From positions 6,499,844 through 6,563,843 of the forward strand of contig JABBOT010000004.1 in NCBI GenBank assembly GCA_016165875.1: DNA of 64,000 nucleotides, given 5' to 3'. Numbering within the stretch: position 1 is the first letter of the stretch; every line of letters begins with the position of its first letter. Origin of the DNA: Acanthopleura granulata. Its lineage: Eukaryota; Mollusca; Polyplacophora; Chitonida; Chitonidae. The notes below the pieces were generated by a model, which searched no databases, was not told the DNA's origin, and was given only the letters and a program-made list of their open reading frames with translations. This document shows, piece by piece, positions 41,901 through 53,082 of the stretch. Both the position numbers and the translations under genes were made by a program.

Positions 41901-44900
41901 ATTGTGTAGGGTGTCATGTCTGGTGTCTCCAGTATGATGTTTCAGTCGCAGCAAAAGTTGGCAGCATGGACTGCCACAAGAAGACACAGCTTACAAGAAC
42001 ACTCCAAGGTCTCCTCATCATCATATGAATGAAAAATTATTGAGTATGACGTAAAACGCAAGCATATATACATACATACATTTTAATGTTTGCACGAGAG
42101 ATCGAACCAACTGAATCCAAGTTTATGTACAGTATACACACTTACAAATACATGAGGGGTGTCTCTCTTGTAACTTCTTTGATACGAGGGCCATCTTGAG
42201 CAAGGAATCTGTATCGTACATTTGCAACAAAATTTTCCACTGCTCTTTTCACATGCCCATCCATTTCAAGTTTCTTGGCATTGTTCAGCTCAATTAACTT
42301 TTGCTTCAGATCTTCACAACACTGTTTGATTCGGTCTTGTCTTCCTATGGCTCCTGGCCTACAAAAACAATATATACATATACATGTACAGCTATACATG
42401 TGTAAACAAATTTACCACACATATGCTCTGTTCCAACATTAGTCTTGCTGTGTTACAATAATATACTCTATGTCTTAAAGTTTTCTTTGTCTAATTACTG
42501 TAAATATCAATAACAAATAACAAATGTAAATTTCACTCATGCTAAACTGACAGTTGAAAGTTAATTAAGATTGCACAACAGCATAATTATATTTGGATAA
42601 ACCTATATTACACCACATGTGCCATGCTTACATTGTAGTTGCATTTCTACACTGATTGTACGTCTCCACGTAAGTGTGTCTTACATTTCTCAACTGTGTT
42701 AAGCATTTCTTTCAAAATTATTTCTTGACATAAATTTCAGAAAAAGAAGAAGACAGGGAGCTGGGCAGGAATCATGACATAGCTATAAGGACTTCAGAGT
42801 AAAGACTCTGGAAGAAAAGAAATTAGTCAACACTGCAGATCTGTTTGTTACTTTCTTCATGCTGGTGATAAAAAGCAACATGTGAGAGTGAGGTGGCTGT
42901 GACAAAACTAGACAAAATTTCATGATCCAAAATAAAAGAAACATCTACAAATAAATAACATACGAATATAGTAAAATCCCTCCAATAACCCCCATAACAA
43001 AAGAAAATGAAGATCACAGGTAAAATTTAACACTATAAATACATCACTTTCATTTTTTCCACAGTTTCCTAACGCTTTTTCATTCATTTCATTATTGTGA
43101 TGAAAATACATGTAGTTCTTGTGGAAATAGTTCATGAAATTTTACAAAACTTTTAATAACCACTTACTTGACAAACCAAAACGGAACTTCCATATGTAGA
43201 AACATGAACAAACTAACTGATCTGAATCAGATCTACATGTGTTAGTTTGAGGCTACTGAACTTAAGCAAAGTATGAAGCAGACATTTCATGAAGAACATG
43301 TTCATTCCTTTCAAAAAGTCAAGGCATATCACAAAAGCAAACATACTGCATTACGGGTTAAGGTATGATCACAATTATATAAGTAAGAAAGCCTGCCAAA
43401 AAGTTCACATGAAAATGACCACAGGTATTACAGAGTGTATGAGGCCTGTGCTGTAATAACAACAGGTCAAGACATAATAATACTAATAATAAAAAACAGA
43501 GGGAAATAAATCGGTCGAAAATTGGAAAGGAGAATAACCAAATAAATAAATAATCTAGATAAAAATCCATGCAGTTTACAAATACAAGGCACAATTCTGA
43601 AAAGTATTTGTCGCGGAAATTTACACCAGCACAATGGTGAAGAAAATATGTGTTAAGAAATGCAGACACCCACAGCCGCCAGTGACTAAGAGAGATCATA
43701 TACCTTTCCTGGACAGACGTCTTGCTGCTACAATGGTAAATTCTTTATTTAGGAGAAATCCACCCTTTAATATATGCAATATGAATGCAATCCACAAAAG
43801 ACACTTATTCTGAATGGGTTCATAGTCATTTCCAATAAGAAATATATATATATTACAAAAGTTACATGCAACAGACATAATAAAAAAAAATAAAACCTGG
43901 AGCCACTTTGCACGATCTTTTAATTTTTTGATCTGTGAGAGACTGTGGCATATTTGCAAGAACCTCACTTATTCAAGCCAACATTCTTTACCAGAGGAAA
44001 TTCAGGAATGAATGAGCTATTATGACTGAATGCCACTTCAGTAAAGGGAAGTTCTGGAGGAAATCAATCTCAGTAAGATTTTTGGTGTGCAAAAGTGACA
44101 CATTAGAGTCAGGAATAGTCAAGAATATAAATCAGAAAGTGCACACATTGCTTCTCTACAATACAAGTCTAAGGTATGAATCCAAAGGCACAACATGGAC
44201 TCCAGGATGTAAACAGTTTATAAAACACATCTGATTCTCGATATATTTCTCTAAAACATTTTTACAGATATAAAAATCCTGAAGAATATGAATCAAGTAC
44301 ATATACTCTATAAATCAATGACATGTACATAAACATGTTATTTTAAATCATAAAGTATTTATTTATTTAACTGAATAATGATGAATGTCATATGAATGAA
44401 TCAAGTGCTAACACTTAAGAGCAAACTTCATGAAGCAATACAGGGAGAAATGCTTTAAAAGAAATTATAAAATAATCCATCATGAACAGCAGTGAATCCT
44501 TTAGAATAATAAGCTATGATTCAAATTATAAACTATGAAATCATACTTGAGAAGAGAACTCAGGACGTAATGGTTCAGAATATACAGTGTAAATCATGAA
44601 GTAATGTTTTAGAATAGTAATAACAGATATTGCAGCCCATCAATCAAAAAGTATTGCAAAAGTTCAGTGGTCCATCTTACAAAGATGTTGCAGCGATACA
44701 TTTATAACTCTTCACTCTATGTTGCCATGGGTGTTCTGCTAAGCACAAGTTGTGAATGCTTTGTAAACTTGGCCAAGAACATAAACACACAGAAAGTATA
44801 CAAACCTGTCTTTGTTGTAGAGTTTCAGGGCTATCTCCATATTTACAGTGCTGCCATTCCGTCTGTATTTTGGGTCCTGTAATATTTCTAGTTCTCCTCG

Positions 44901-47900
44901 CACACTTTGTATGTACTTATTTTCTGTAACAGACAACAATGGCATTTTCAGTATCAATCTCAGAGGGAACTGAAAAATAAGAGCAGAAATATACAAATAT
45001 GAAACTACTGTATTTTCCAGTTAATTAAATGCCCAACAAGCTTTTTCACCGTTATGTATGCAGCCGGAGTAGAATATTATGATAGTGGATCAAACACAGA
45101 ATCCATGAATATGATTTGAGGCTTCGAGCTACTACTAATTTACCTTGACAAACAAAGTGGTCATTCTACAGCTTACTGTACACTTATGAAAAAAAACAAA
45201 TTACTTATTTCTAAACAACTGAGGCCTACATCCTAAATCAACTGTGACATTTTATATGCTTTCTCTTGCCTTTTCTGCATACTGGTATGCTTGCACACCC
45301 AGGTTCTAGCAAGTCCCAACAAACACAAGGCATAAAAACAGAAGATGTACACACACATTTGGTGAAACAAGTGTCTTGAATACCCTTTCCTTGAAAAGGA
45401 TGTATATTTATAGGTTGTAAATATTTATATATAGGATGTGCTGTCAGATCTACATGTAGCACCATTCAATTTACAATCTAATATAAAGTGCAAACCTTCA
45501 ATTTCTTTTGAGAACTCTTTCAGGGTCTTCTCAATATTCACTGTATAGAACTCTTCCAGAGAATACTTTGGGAAAACCTCTGCCAACAAAATCTTCTCTA
45601 TTGCCTGAGAAGGTTAAAAGGAACATAAAGACATGTGCAATACATAAGCAATCAAGACTTCCATTCTATTCATACAAACTGTTCTTCCGTAAATTAAATT
45701 AACTTTTGACAAACCCTCAATGAAACTAATCAACCTGATCAAACTGCTATGGGTCGGAGAGGTCCGTTCCATCACCAGGAATGTTACTCCACAGCTATAA
45801 AAAGAAATATTTATGAATGGTTTTAAGATTCAACTAGGTACTGAAATATATTCTATGATGAATGCTCAGGATTCTTGCATGTAGATAATTCTGTTGCCTG
45901 GCCTTTGTTAATGATGAAGACACTAAAGTAAATCTATCAAAATTCCACACTTTTATCCATCAACTGTTTGTTCTGCAAGCTAGGAGGTTTGAGAATCGCT
46001 TTATGAGGAAAGCAAATACTAATTAGTGATAAACATTTGATTTGCTGACTGCAGGCTGGGTATTTCACCCATATTGACCTTAGCAACAACAACTCTTTGG
46101 TTCTCTGTTTCACATTCACGGGAACCAACATGACCATCAAGAAACACAAAATCAGTTCCATGAAAGGAAGTTGTGAAAAAGATTTTTTTTTTCCACTAAA
46201 ACAAAGTCTGTATATACATGTAATTAACTGATATACCATAATTTGCATAGTTTAACTCTTTAACATTTTAAGCAGCATACAAATATGAATGTCTCCCCTA
46301 AGGAAAGGGCTAGGGAGAATTTCACTGATATCCAGCCAACATATCGTTTCTGTACTTTTAATACAAAATATGCTTCAGGTGAGGCATGGTAGTCTATACA
46401 CAGAACAGTTACAGATTCCTGCTGCATGCAGCCAGACACTGTGGACACCTCGTTTCACCTCAGATGACCGAAATAAATCTCATAAAAATCATGTGATAAG
46501 ATATGCTGAGCTTTACAGATTTTCTCTTGGCATGCCGTACATAATGTTGAAGTATTACTTCAACAATGAAATATGATACATTACACAGTGCCCAATTTTG
46601 CTATAGCTGACTTCTGACTTCTGAGGAGTTTAAAATAATTTTAAACCTAAACTTACTTTCATATCTGTATTGTTTATAGCAGATACCCTATGGGGTATGG
46701 ATGGTACAGATCCATATCCCACAGGGTATGGATCTGTACCATTCTACAATATGACATCTTCGTTCTATCTCCTTGAAAAGTCGCCAGACCTCACGGTAGG
46801 GTTGGCCTGAACACCGCAGGGTCTGATATCCAATCGGCTGATCTGAGATCGGGTCTAGCTACTCGGCAAAACCCCCAAAAGGATTTATCCAAATCCATTA
46901 CTGTTCACCAGCTATTGATCTATATTCAGCCAGAGAAGCAATATTTATTGAGTATGGCAGTCACACACTGCCTTCAACGATGAATGATTATACAAGATGG
47001 CAGCTGAGTATCAAGCAGGAGTAGGGCACGTGAAGATCGAATGCACCACAATAACAAAACTGAAGCGATCACACCTCTAACACTGTGAAAACAATCAAAG
47101 TGACAGTATGTCACTTAATAGTTTTATTTGAATCATTTACCTCTCACAAACTGGCAGGTCTAGAAATGCAGCCCAAACAACAAAATATTCCTTCACGAGG
47201 AGGAGAAAAAAAAATGACATTTTAAATGTTAAATTCATTTCAATGAATTGTTACTTCAGTTCTCCTCACTATAGTACTTTCTGAAAAGAACTTGTAACAA
47301 AACTGGACACCAGAAAGGTTTAATCTGTTCATCATATTCAGAACTTTTTGATATTGGTTGTACTTATGTCAACAATTTCTGGTCTGAAAGCATTGTTGGA
47401 TATTGGGACAAGGCCATGAATTTACATACCGATATGCACCAGCTACTAATATACCAAAAGTTGTTTATATTTAAAACTGCATGTCTTGGACAGCCTAATT
47501 TTATGAGACATAAATCTACACAAGTTCTCTTATGCAACAGTTGACAGTTGTGATGACTTCCTGTTTGCACTTACAGCTAGATGTGATTCCTCCTTAATGC
47601 TTGCTGGTACTCCTTTGACAGCCCATTTGCCTGCAGACACCTCCTCATTGAAGTGGTAGAACACCATGTCCACAACATAAGCAGGTCTCAGGTGAGGTGA
47701 ATTCTGGAGATTATAGGCACACTCTGGGTGCTCCCACAGCCAGTCGCTGTTTATTGCCGTGTGGTTGTACACCAAGTCTGTCAATGATAGTACCTCCCAC
47801 TCAGCTTTCATCTTCTTGACTAGTTCTTCAATATTGCCAAAATCAATGGACTTATCTCTTTCCTGGAACACAGGGTTGAGTCGATTCTGGTTCTTCAGTG

Positions 47901-49485
47901 AGTAGGCTGAATTTGAAACACCTAGTTCTTGGATTGGAGTGAAGTGAATCATGTTGTACCCTGTTTCCTTGGCAACTTGTAGTCGTCCCTCCCATTCATC
48001 AAATGGCCCCATGTTCTTAGCAAGCACTGTCTGACACTGTAAACAGTCTAGGGTGATTTCGGTTTCATTATCAATGGCGCCGACATGAAGAGTTGGGTCA
48101 ACCAAGAAATAACCCATTCCGTTTGCGGACGACTTTTCAGCACTGCAAAATATATCACAACAAAGAAACAATAATGAAACAATAATGATTCATTGTCCAC
48201 TAAGGCCATTCTCAAGAAATATCTCATATAATGACAGTCCATTTTATGGGCGGCAGAGTTCAGGCATCTTGAACATGAAGCTACATGTAACAAAGACTCT
48301 CGGGTCCGTGTCTCAACACAGTAAGAAACTCCAAACAAAAAAACTGCATATACTGTTGCTTAACAAATAGTTTTAGAGACAATGTGTTCGGAGGAGCTAA
48401 AAGGCCAAATATGAACTTATGGCTTAAGAGAAAGTAGGACAATGGTCATCTGCCCTTATATGTGCTACAATTAAATTAGGTATGTGTAAACCACCAGTGT
48501 ATGAATTTTAATTTTTTTTCTTTTCCTTGGCTCAGTTGTTTTGGTCATATGATGGTTACAAGTCAATATAAATATAAACTAATCCCTGATTCTACAGACT
48601 TTTTGTTAACAGACAGACGGACAGACAGGACTATAACAACAACTTTCACCAGAACATTGTCAAAACCAGCCTCTGGGTAATACTCATGCATTAACAAACC
48701 TATTAGAAGGTATATCCTGGACAGTTTTGAAAGGTAATATTTAATCCAAACCCTTTCATATCTACATTTTTAACTATACATCTATATTTGTATGAAAGAT
48801 GTTCCCACTAACCTATTATCAATTGTGAAATAGTAGCTGAAGTTTCCAGCCATGACCATTCGAACCTCGGCATAGACATCATGGCGATCACTTTTCATGG
48901 ATGTTGTGCTCTGCCAGTGTAGTTCATCGTACTTGGCCCGCACAAACTTTTCACCATGTAATGGATGATTACAGAATATCCTTACAGTGTTGGCATGGAG
49001 AGATGGTCCTAGTACAAATCTAAGAGTCCAGCCTGTGGGAAGATTAGACATGCAATCATACCTTCTCAGAAAACAAAAGTGGTTTTCGTTTTCTGTTAAT
49101 ACAGAATGATCTATAATATAATCTTCTGATTTGCACAGACCTTAAAAGTCCATGATAACCAGGGAGTTAGTCTGTGTTAATAATAAGCACAAGTTCGTTT
49201 TAAAGGCCACCTGCTTCTCAGGTTATCTTATGATATTACAACAAGTACAAGACCAAGTGAACACCAGTTTTTAAATGGCAGTTACACAAATTAGCACTTA
49301 TCGGTACGTTGTTCCGCTGAAATGTGATGCTAATCCACTGACAAAGTATAATGATCCAAAAAAATTATTACACTGAAGCATTCACTTTCTTTTCATTACA
49401 CACCACCTTTTTCTAGCCTGTACAAGGTAGTTTCTCTGTTTTCTCCAGCATTGAGAGTAAGTACTCGGACCTGCTTGATAGTCAT
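26963..49485 (-). CDS. AGL: AGL, glycogen debranching enzyme (complete)
   Basis: Cytosolic enzyme with two activities: 4-alpha-glucanotransferase moves a short glucan from a branch stub, then amylo-1,6-glucosidase removes the remaining glucose. Coding exons: 49407-49485, 48813-49032, 47575-48142, 45496-45604, 44806-44923, 42146-42358, 41489-41625, 40866-41053, 40473-40596, 40042-40205, 39752-39853, 39058-39207, 38630-38780, 37994-38219, 37625-37890, 37316-37449, 36982-37115, 36575-36747, 35156-35258, 34574-34787, 34039-34092, 33197-33308, 32579-32714, 32152-32264, 29837-30048, 29299-29396, 28655-28742, 27880-28068, 26963-27061. Spliced length is 4674 nt = 1557 aa plus TAG, against 1532 aa in human. 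Frames join at every junction. The start [12 protein letters not shown] aligns with vertebrate starts. The donor after 27880 (AAG|GTGATC) is weak. A lineage-specific 18-codon exon lies at 34039-34092. Confidence 0.97.
27796..27850 (-). repeat. SINE fragment
   Basis: Short match to the SINE body (CCACAACCATCTGCAGGTTG then CTGGCAGACCTTCCCACA) in the last AGL intron. Confidence 0.7.
28484..28595 (+). repeat. Dispersed repeat (partner about 12590-12705)
   Basis: Second copy of the repeat described at 12590-12705, here in an AGL intron, same orientation. Confidence 0.55.
30049..32151 (-). other. AGL intron 24 with internal repeated segments
   Basis: 2.1 kb intron. Two related segments, about 30405-30560 and 30740-30890, share the order CACGTGAC/CACATG, ATATGGGGGAA, TCGCA, CAATTTGC, AGAAATAA/GGAAATAA, GTGATCAG and ACTATGTC. 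Further on are a CCAATATG(A/G)C block present at about 31073 and 31570 and an AATAATAATAATAAT run at about 31711. It looks like decayed mobile-element sequence; no protein remnant recognised. Confidence 0.55.
34039..34092 (-). other. AGL: AGL exon 21: 54-nt phase-0 exon in a variable loop
   Basis: Encodes 18 residues, [11 protein letters not shown]... then PTEEDPV, flanked by clean TTTTAG and GTAAGT sites. In vertebrate AGL the equivalent stretch between ...DDSAPL and EVIQEA is shorter and unrelated. Because it starts and ends in phase 0, it could be skipped without a frameshift. Confidence 0.8.
35967..35990. repeat. ATGT microsatellite
   Basis: About five tandem ATGT units followed by ATGCATGC in the AGL intron between exons 19 and 18. 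Confidence 0.85.
40249..40430 (-). repeat. Highly degenerate SINE-like copy
   Basis: Begins TTTATTTATCTGACTGGTGT, keeps a GGAGTAAACC...CCTGATTTAGAGCC block and ends with a B-box-like GTATTTGAACACGTGACC region. About the right length for the SINE, but heavily mutated. Lies between AGL exons 10 and 9. Confidence 0.55.
42359..44805 (-). other. AGL intron 5 (2.4 kb)
   Basis: AT-rich, with no conserved coding stretch. Open frames here are short and mutually overlapping. A (TTTA)n run at about 44353 resembles a SINE tail without a body. Confidence 0.6.
45605..47574 (-). other. AGL intron 3 (2.0 kb) with palindromic insert
   Basis: Mostly featureless AT-rich sequence. The exceptions are a hairpin at 46695-46742 and the more GC-rich stretch that follows it to about 47060. 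The latter resembles nothing I recognise and may be a mobile-element insertion. Confidence 0.5.
46701..46742. repeat. Hairpin-forming inverted repeat
   Basis: Arms 46701-46720 and 46724-46742 pair over about 19 bases with one bulged base and a 3-nt loop. The left arm can also pair with the TATGGAT immediately upstream (about 46696). Confidence 0.85.
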
Positions 49486-49496
49486 GGTGATAAGTT
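49486..49496 (-). other. AGL: AGL 5' untranslated tail of first coding exon, with splice acceptor
   Basis: Eleven bases separate the ATG (49485) from a good acceptor (TTTTCTGTTTCAG, AG at 49497-49498). This indicates that transcription starts further upstream on the minus strand in a non-coding exon, perhaps near the CCDC130 promoter around 54.5-55.2 kb. That exon was not located. Confidence 0.65.
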
Positions 49497-50355
49497 CTGA
49501 AACAGAAAATAATAACTGTAAAATGTGTCTTAACATGCCATTTGGTCTGAATCATAAACAATGGTGTTTGAAATGGGCCAAACAGATGTTACACACATAA
49601 GTTACGTACACCTAAATTTTCTTGTCAGGTCACAGTGTCATAGCTGTGTTCACTTTCCATCAATGAATAGATATTGCTTCCAAAAGATTGTTGGACATAG
49701 GTTCAAGCTGGGATACAACATTACTCTGACATTCTATCCCAGGTTTAAGTTGATTAGTTTACATTAGGTAAACACATAAATATTTGGTCAAGTATATATA
49801 AAGAACGCCTCAAATAGATATTATAACACCTCTGCTGTTCTAATTCTCTTTCCCTTTTCAGTGTTTTTCCATTCCAATATTCTCTTTTATTTTCGAATGA
49901 CTGATTCTGAAGTTTCTTTTTTTTTTTCAGTACATTTCAGCAATAATACCATCACCTGACATCTGTTCACAGCACTGTTAAAAGATCATCAACATAACTA
50001 TGATGTGTTACATATATCTTCAGCTTAACCTCCACATCTGATTGAAGTAGTTTGTAGTTAGGATGTTGTCGTTTCGCTCCCTTTTGCTAGATCGGTGTGT
50101 TACGTTTCACAACTTTAAGGATAAAATTCATAATTAGTTTATAATATTAGGTAGGGAGGTTGCATATGAGTGTGTTCCTACTATCAGGTACTTTAACATG
50201 GTCACTGTTATATTATAGCTTGGTAAATAGCCTGGAAATTATGATAGATTTAAAATAGAATTAAATATGACTGAGTTGTTTCTTGGGGATTAATGGTATG
50301 TAGTTAGAAAAGTAGATATAGTAGATTTTCATATTTAACATGCTTGTAGAGTATA

Positions 50356-50768
50356 CCTGGATAATTTAGTAGTGGTTAAAAATTGTTAGATGTATGCATT
50401 ATAGTCTCTGTAAATGCCATGTTTTGGATGTTATAAAAACACAAATCCTAGTTCACTTGTGCTGATTGGGACTCTAACAGCTGGCCAATTAACTGTCTTC
50501 TGTGAGGTCCTCACTGGGGCTATAAAAGCCCTGCCCAAATGTGTGCTTTCGGTCAGTCTTGTAGTTAGAGTCTTGAAGGCAGAGTCATCAGGAGTTACAG
50601 TTACAGAGTTATGGTATTATGTCTCCTGTCAGTACAGGATGCCAAGAACATAAAAAGATGTCTCCACTTCTGTGCTGTGTTCCTTTTCTGTCGGTCCTAT
50701 CAAGCTAGCCTCCCCAAAGCTTAGATAACTGGTGGTCAATTAACACCAACAACCAGCTCCGTTACAAC
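50356..50768 (+). repeat. Left (5') LTR
   Basis: 413 bases, ending GTTACAAC. About 88-90% similar by eye to the right copy, excluding a 24-base difference in a 12-bp tandem repeat. Contains TATA-like sequences at 50437 and 50521. Confidence 0.75.
50521..50563 (+). promoter_or_regulatory. LTR core promoter: TATA box plus TCAGT initiator
   Basis: TATAAAAG starts at 50521. A TCAGTC initiator (50552-50557) follows with the usual TATA-to-start spacing of about 30 bases, on the plus strand. In the right LTR the TATA is mutated to TGTAAAAG (52811) and the initiator unit is triplicated. Confidence 0.6.
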
Positions 50769-50786
50769 TGGTGACAGGACCCGAGC
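50769..50786 (+). other. Candidate retrotransposon primer-binding site
   Basis: Eighteen bases beginning TGGTGACAGG abut the left LTR, where a tRNA primer would pair through its 3' CCA. The tRNA was not identified. Confidence 0.5.
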
Positions 50787-52644
50787 TAGAATCCAGGCAG
50801 GAAAGTGGAGTCATGGCGAGATCAGTATCAACAGACCAAAGCCCTTCAGGTACAAGAGGATGCCCAACTGCAGCTGAATTGTTGGCTTGGAGAAAAGACT
50901 TGATGAGATGACAGTCCTGTAAATGCAACCAAATCAGCCTGAGGACATCACAACATGCCTAAGAAAGCATGGTCTTGCGGAATATGGCCATCCAGCAAAG
51001 TCCGATGCCAAGAATGGTACCTTCCACAGTCCTGGCAACGACCCTAGCAAAGAAGGCAAAGACACTTCCCTGGTTCCAGTCCTCAGAGTTTCAGGCCACA
51101 GAAGCATTGGGTAGGCAAACCATTTGTGTTGTAGTAACAGAGAAAACTGTTCAGAGTGTGTGCAGGTGGATTTGGTGTCTTCCCTAGGTGGCATTTAATT
51201 AAACTTTATAGGACCAATAACCACTGAAAACAAAATAGAACAGAGGTATTGACATTTACATATATTGTTGGTGTTGACACTGAGCAAGTGAAGATGGATA
51301 TAATAATAATCCAGATCAACAGGCTAAAACTAGAACAAAAGTTTTGTGTTTTGGAGAAACTATGCTATGATACTAGGATTAATTTTCATGGAAGCTAATC
51401 AAGTGACACTGAATCTGAACACTAATCTGAACATCCTGTGCAGGATGGGCTGGTTGAAGACAGTTTACAGCCAATTAATGGCTTGTCCTTGGCCAATGAC
51501 TGTTCATTTAGCTGCCCCTTCTGTGTGTTATGTAATTGTCAGTGCCAGTGTCCCTGTGATCCTGAGTCCTTTGACAAGCCATAAAGCCATGTGTGTATAC
51601 TTGGACCAGAAGATCACATACCCACTGCCTTGGAAGTCATGGACGCCAGATGTGTGGACACTGTGTGAAGGTCAAACCACCTGTGAGATGACCATTTAAA
51701 TGTTAAAATGGATCTGTCCATGAGAAAAGTACGGCACAAGAACCATCTTGATCAAAGATTTTATGATGAACCTTTTCAAATATTTGAACGGAAACTACTT
51801 TGTCGCTTATTCTAATAAGGTGGAATACTTAATATCCTATGTGCACATGCACATGTAGATGTCGTAGATAATTGTTGCAAAGATAATATAATAAAGTGTG
51901 AAAAGGAAATGTAAAGAGATTTATGGGTCACATAAGTATAAGTTTTTTATGGGCTATACTGAAATGTATCAAGGTATGTGATATATATGTCATAGTGAGT
52001 TATGAAATGAAGAGAGTTAAATAGATTACATGTGAAATATGAAATGAAATAATAACATGTGATATACTGGTATTTGCTAAGTATGACCACTGCCCTGTGC
52101 TTTATTATCATCCTCACTATATGTGTACTAGAACGTTTGTTATTTGCTTACTACCTTGTGTTTTAATTATAACATTTGTTCTCATGATACAGGTTACCTA
52201 CACGTACGTGCAAATACAAATATAATAGTAGAATTGATAATCTGTGAAAGCTGAGTTGCCCAACTGTCACCATGAGTTTTAATGATAACCAATTATTGAC
52301 TTACGATAGAAATGATATAAGAAAATATGAGAAATTATGATGATACATGCAGATCCATCGAGATCAAGTAAGAGTTGGAGATATGAACTTATGAAATTAT
52401 GAGATTAATGGTATATATAACTGTAAACTTGTTTATGACAGTGCAATGTTTTTTTCCTGTTGGATAACAGTCGAGACACTAAGTTATTTAGTTTATATGG
52501 TAAAATGTTCGTATGTTCTTCAACTTTGTATTCACATTTCACTTGGGTCATTCAGCTAGGATAGTTCACTTTATGGAGATTATTCTGACATTTGGGGACC
52601 AAATTTTGCTAGAGAGAGTATTATAGTTAGGCTGTAGTTAGTTT

Positions 52645-53082
52645 CCTGGACAATTTAGTGGTGGTTAAAAATTGTTAGATGTATGCACTATAGTCTCTGT
52701 AAATGCAGTGTTTTGGATGTTATAAAAACACAAATCCTAGTTAGCATTGTGTTCATTGGAACTCTCACAGCTGGGCAATTAATTGTCTTCTGCAAGGTCC
52801 TCACTGGGGCTGTAAAAGCCCTGCCCTAATGTGTGCTTTCGGTCAGTCTTGTAGTCAGTCTTGCAGTCAGTCTTGTAGTTAGTGTCTTGAAGGCAGAGTC
52901 ATTAGGAGTTTCACTTATAGAGTTATGGTATTATGTCTCCAGTCAGTACAGGATCCCAAGAATATAAAAAGATGCCTCCACTTCTGTGTTGTGTTCCTTT
53001 TCTGTTGGTCCTACCAAGCTAGCCTCCCCAAAGATTAGATAACTGGTGGTCAAGAAACACCAACAACCAGCTCGGTTACAAC
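52645..53082 (+). repeat. Right (3') LTR
   Basis: 438 bases, ending GTTACAAC. The 12-bp unit TCAGTCTT(G)YAG occurs three times in a row (52843-52878), against once in the left LTR (50552-50563), which explains the length difference. Confidence 0.75.

Larger units (their letters stand above)
39752..49485 (-). other. AGL: AGL N-terminal half: GH13-type 4-alpha-glucanotransferase domain
   Basis: Exons 1-11, residues 1 to about 674. The large exon 47575-48142 carries [23 protein letters not shown] and TDLVYNHTA, the standard GH13 conserved blocks. Catalytic residues are in place: Asp (about 533) in [13 protein letters not shown], Glu (about 562) in [11 protein letters not shown], and Asp (about 634) in QTHDNKCP. 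The spacing between the three equals that remembered for the human enzyme. Exon 5 must begin at 44923; an AG 46 bases upstream would shift the frame. Confidence 0.93.
50356..53082 (+). mobile_element. Degenerate, probably non-autonomous LTR retrotransposon
   Basis: Two direct repeats, 50356-50768 and 52645-53082, flank 1.9 kb of unrelated sequence. Directly after the left repeat a candidate primer-binding site starts with TGG (50769), and 44 bases further an ATG (50813) opens a short broken frame where gag would be expected. No protease, reverse transcriptase or integrase motif is visible in any frame, so it is either badly decayed or a TRIM/LARD-like non-autonomous element. I found no clear target-site duplication or polypurine tract. 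It lies between the divergent AGL and CCDC130 genes. Other reading: a simple segmental duplication, but the promoter layout and TGG site favour an LTR element. Confidence 0.72.

Noticed and set aside
43358..43968. Adjacent minus-strand frames rich in Leu/Phe that look like membrane segments
   Set aside because: AT-rich intron sequence gives Phe/Leu-rich frames by chance; no start context, splice sites or family match.
44924..44969. Upstream AG as alternative start of AGL exon 5, giving a longer open stretch
   Set aside because: It would add 46 bases and shift the frame to a stop; the AG at 44924-44925 restores phase and gives EENKYIQ, which fits the family.
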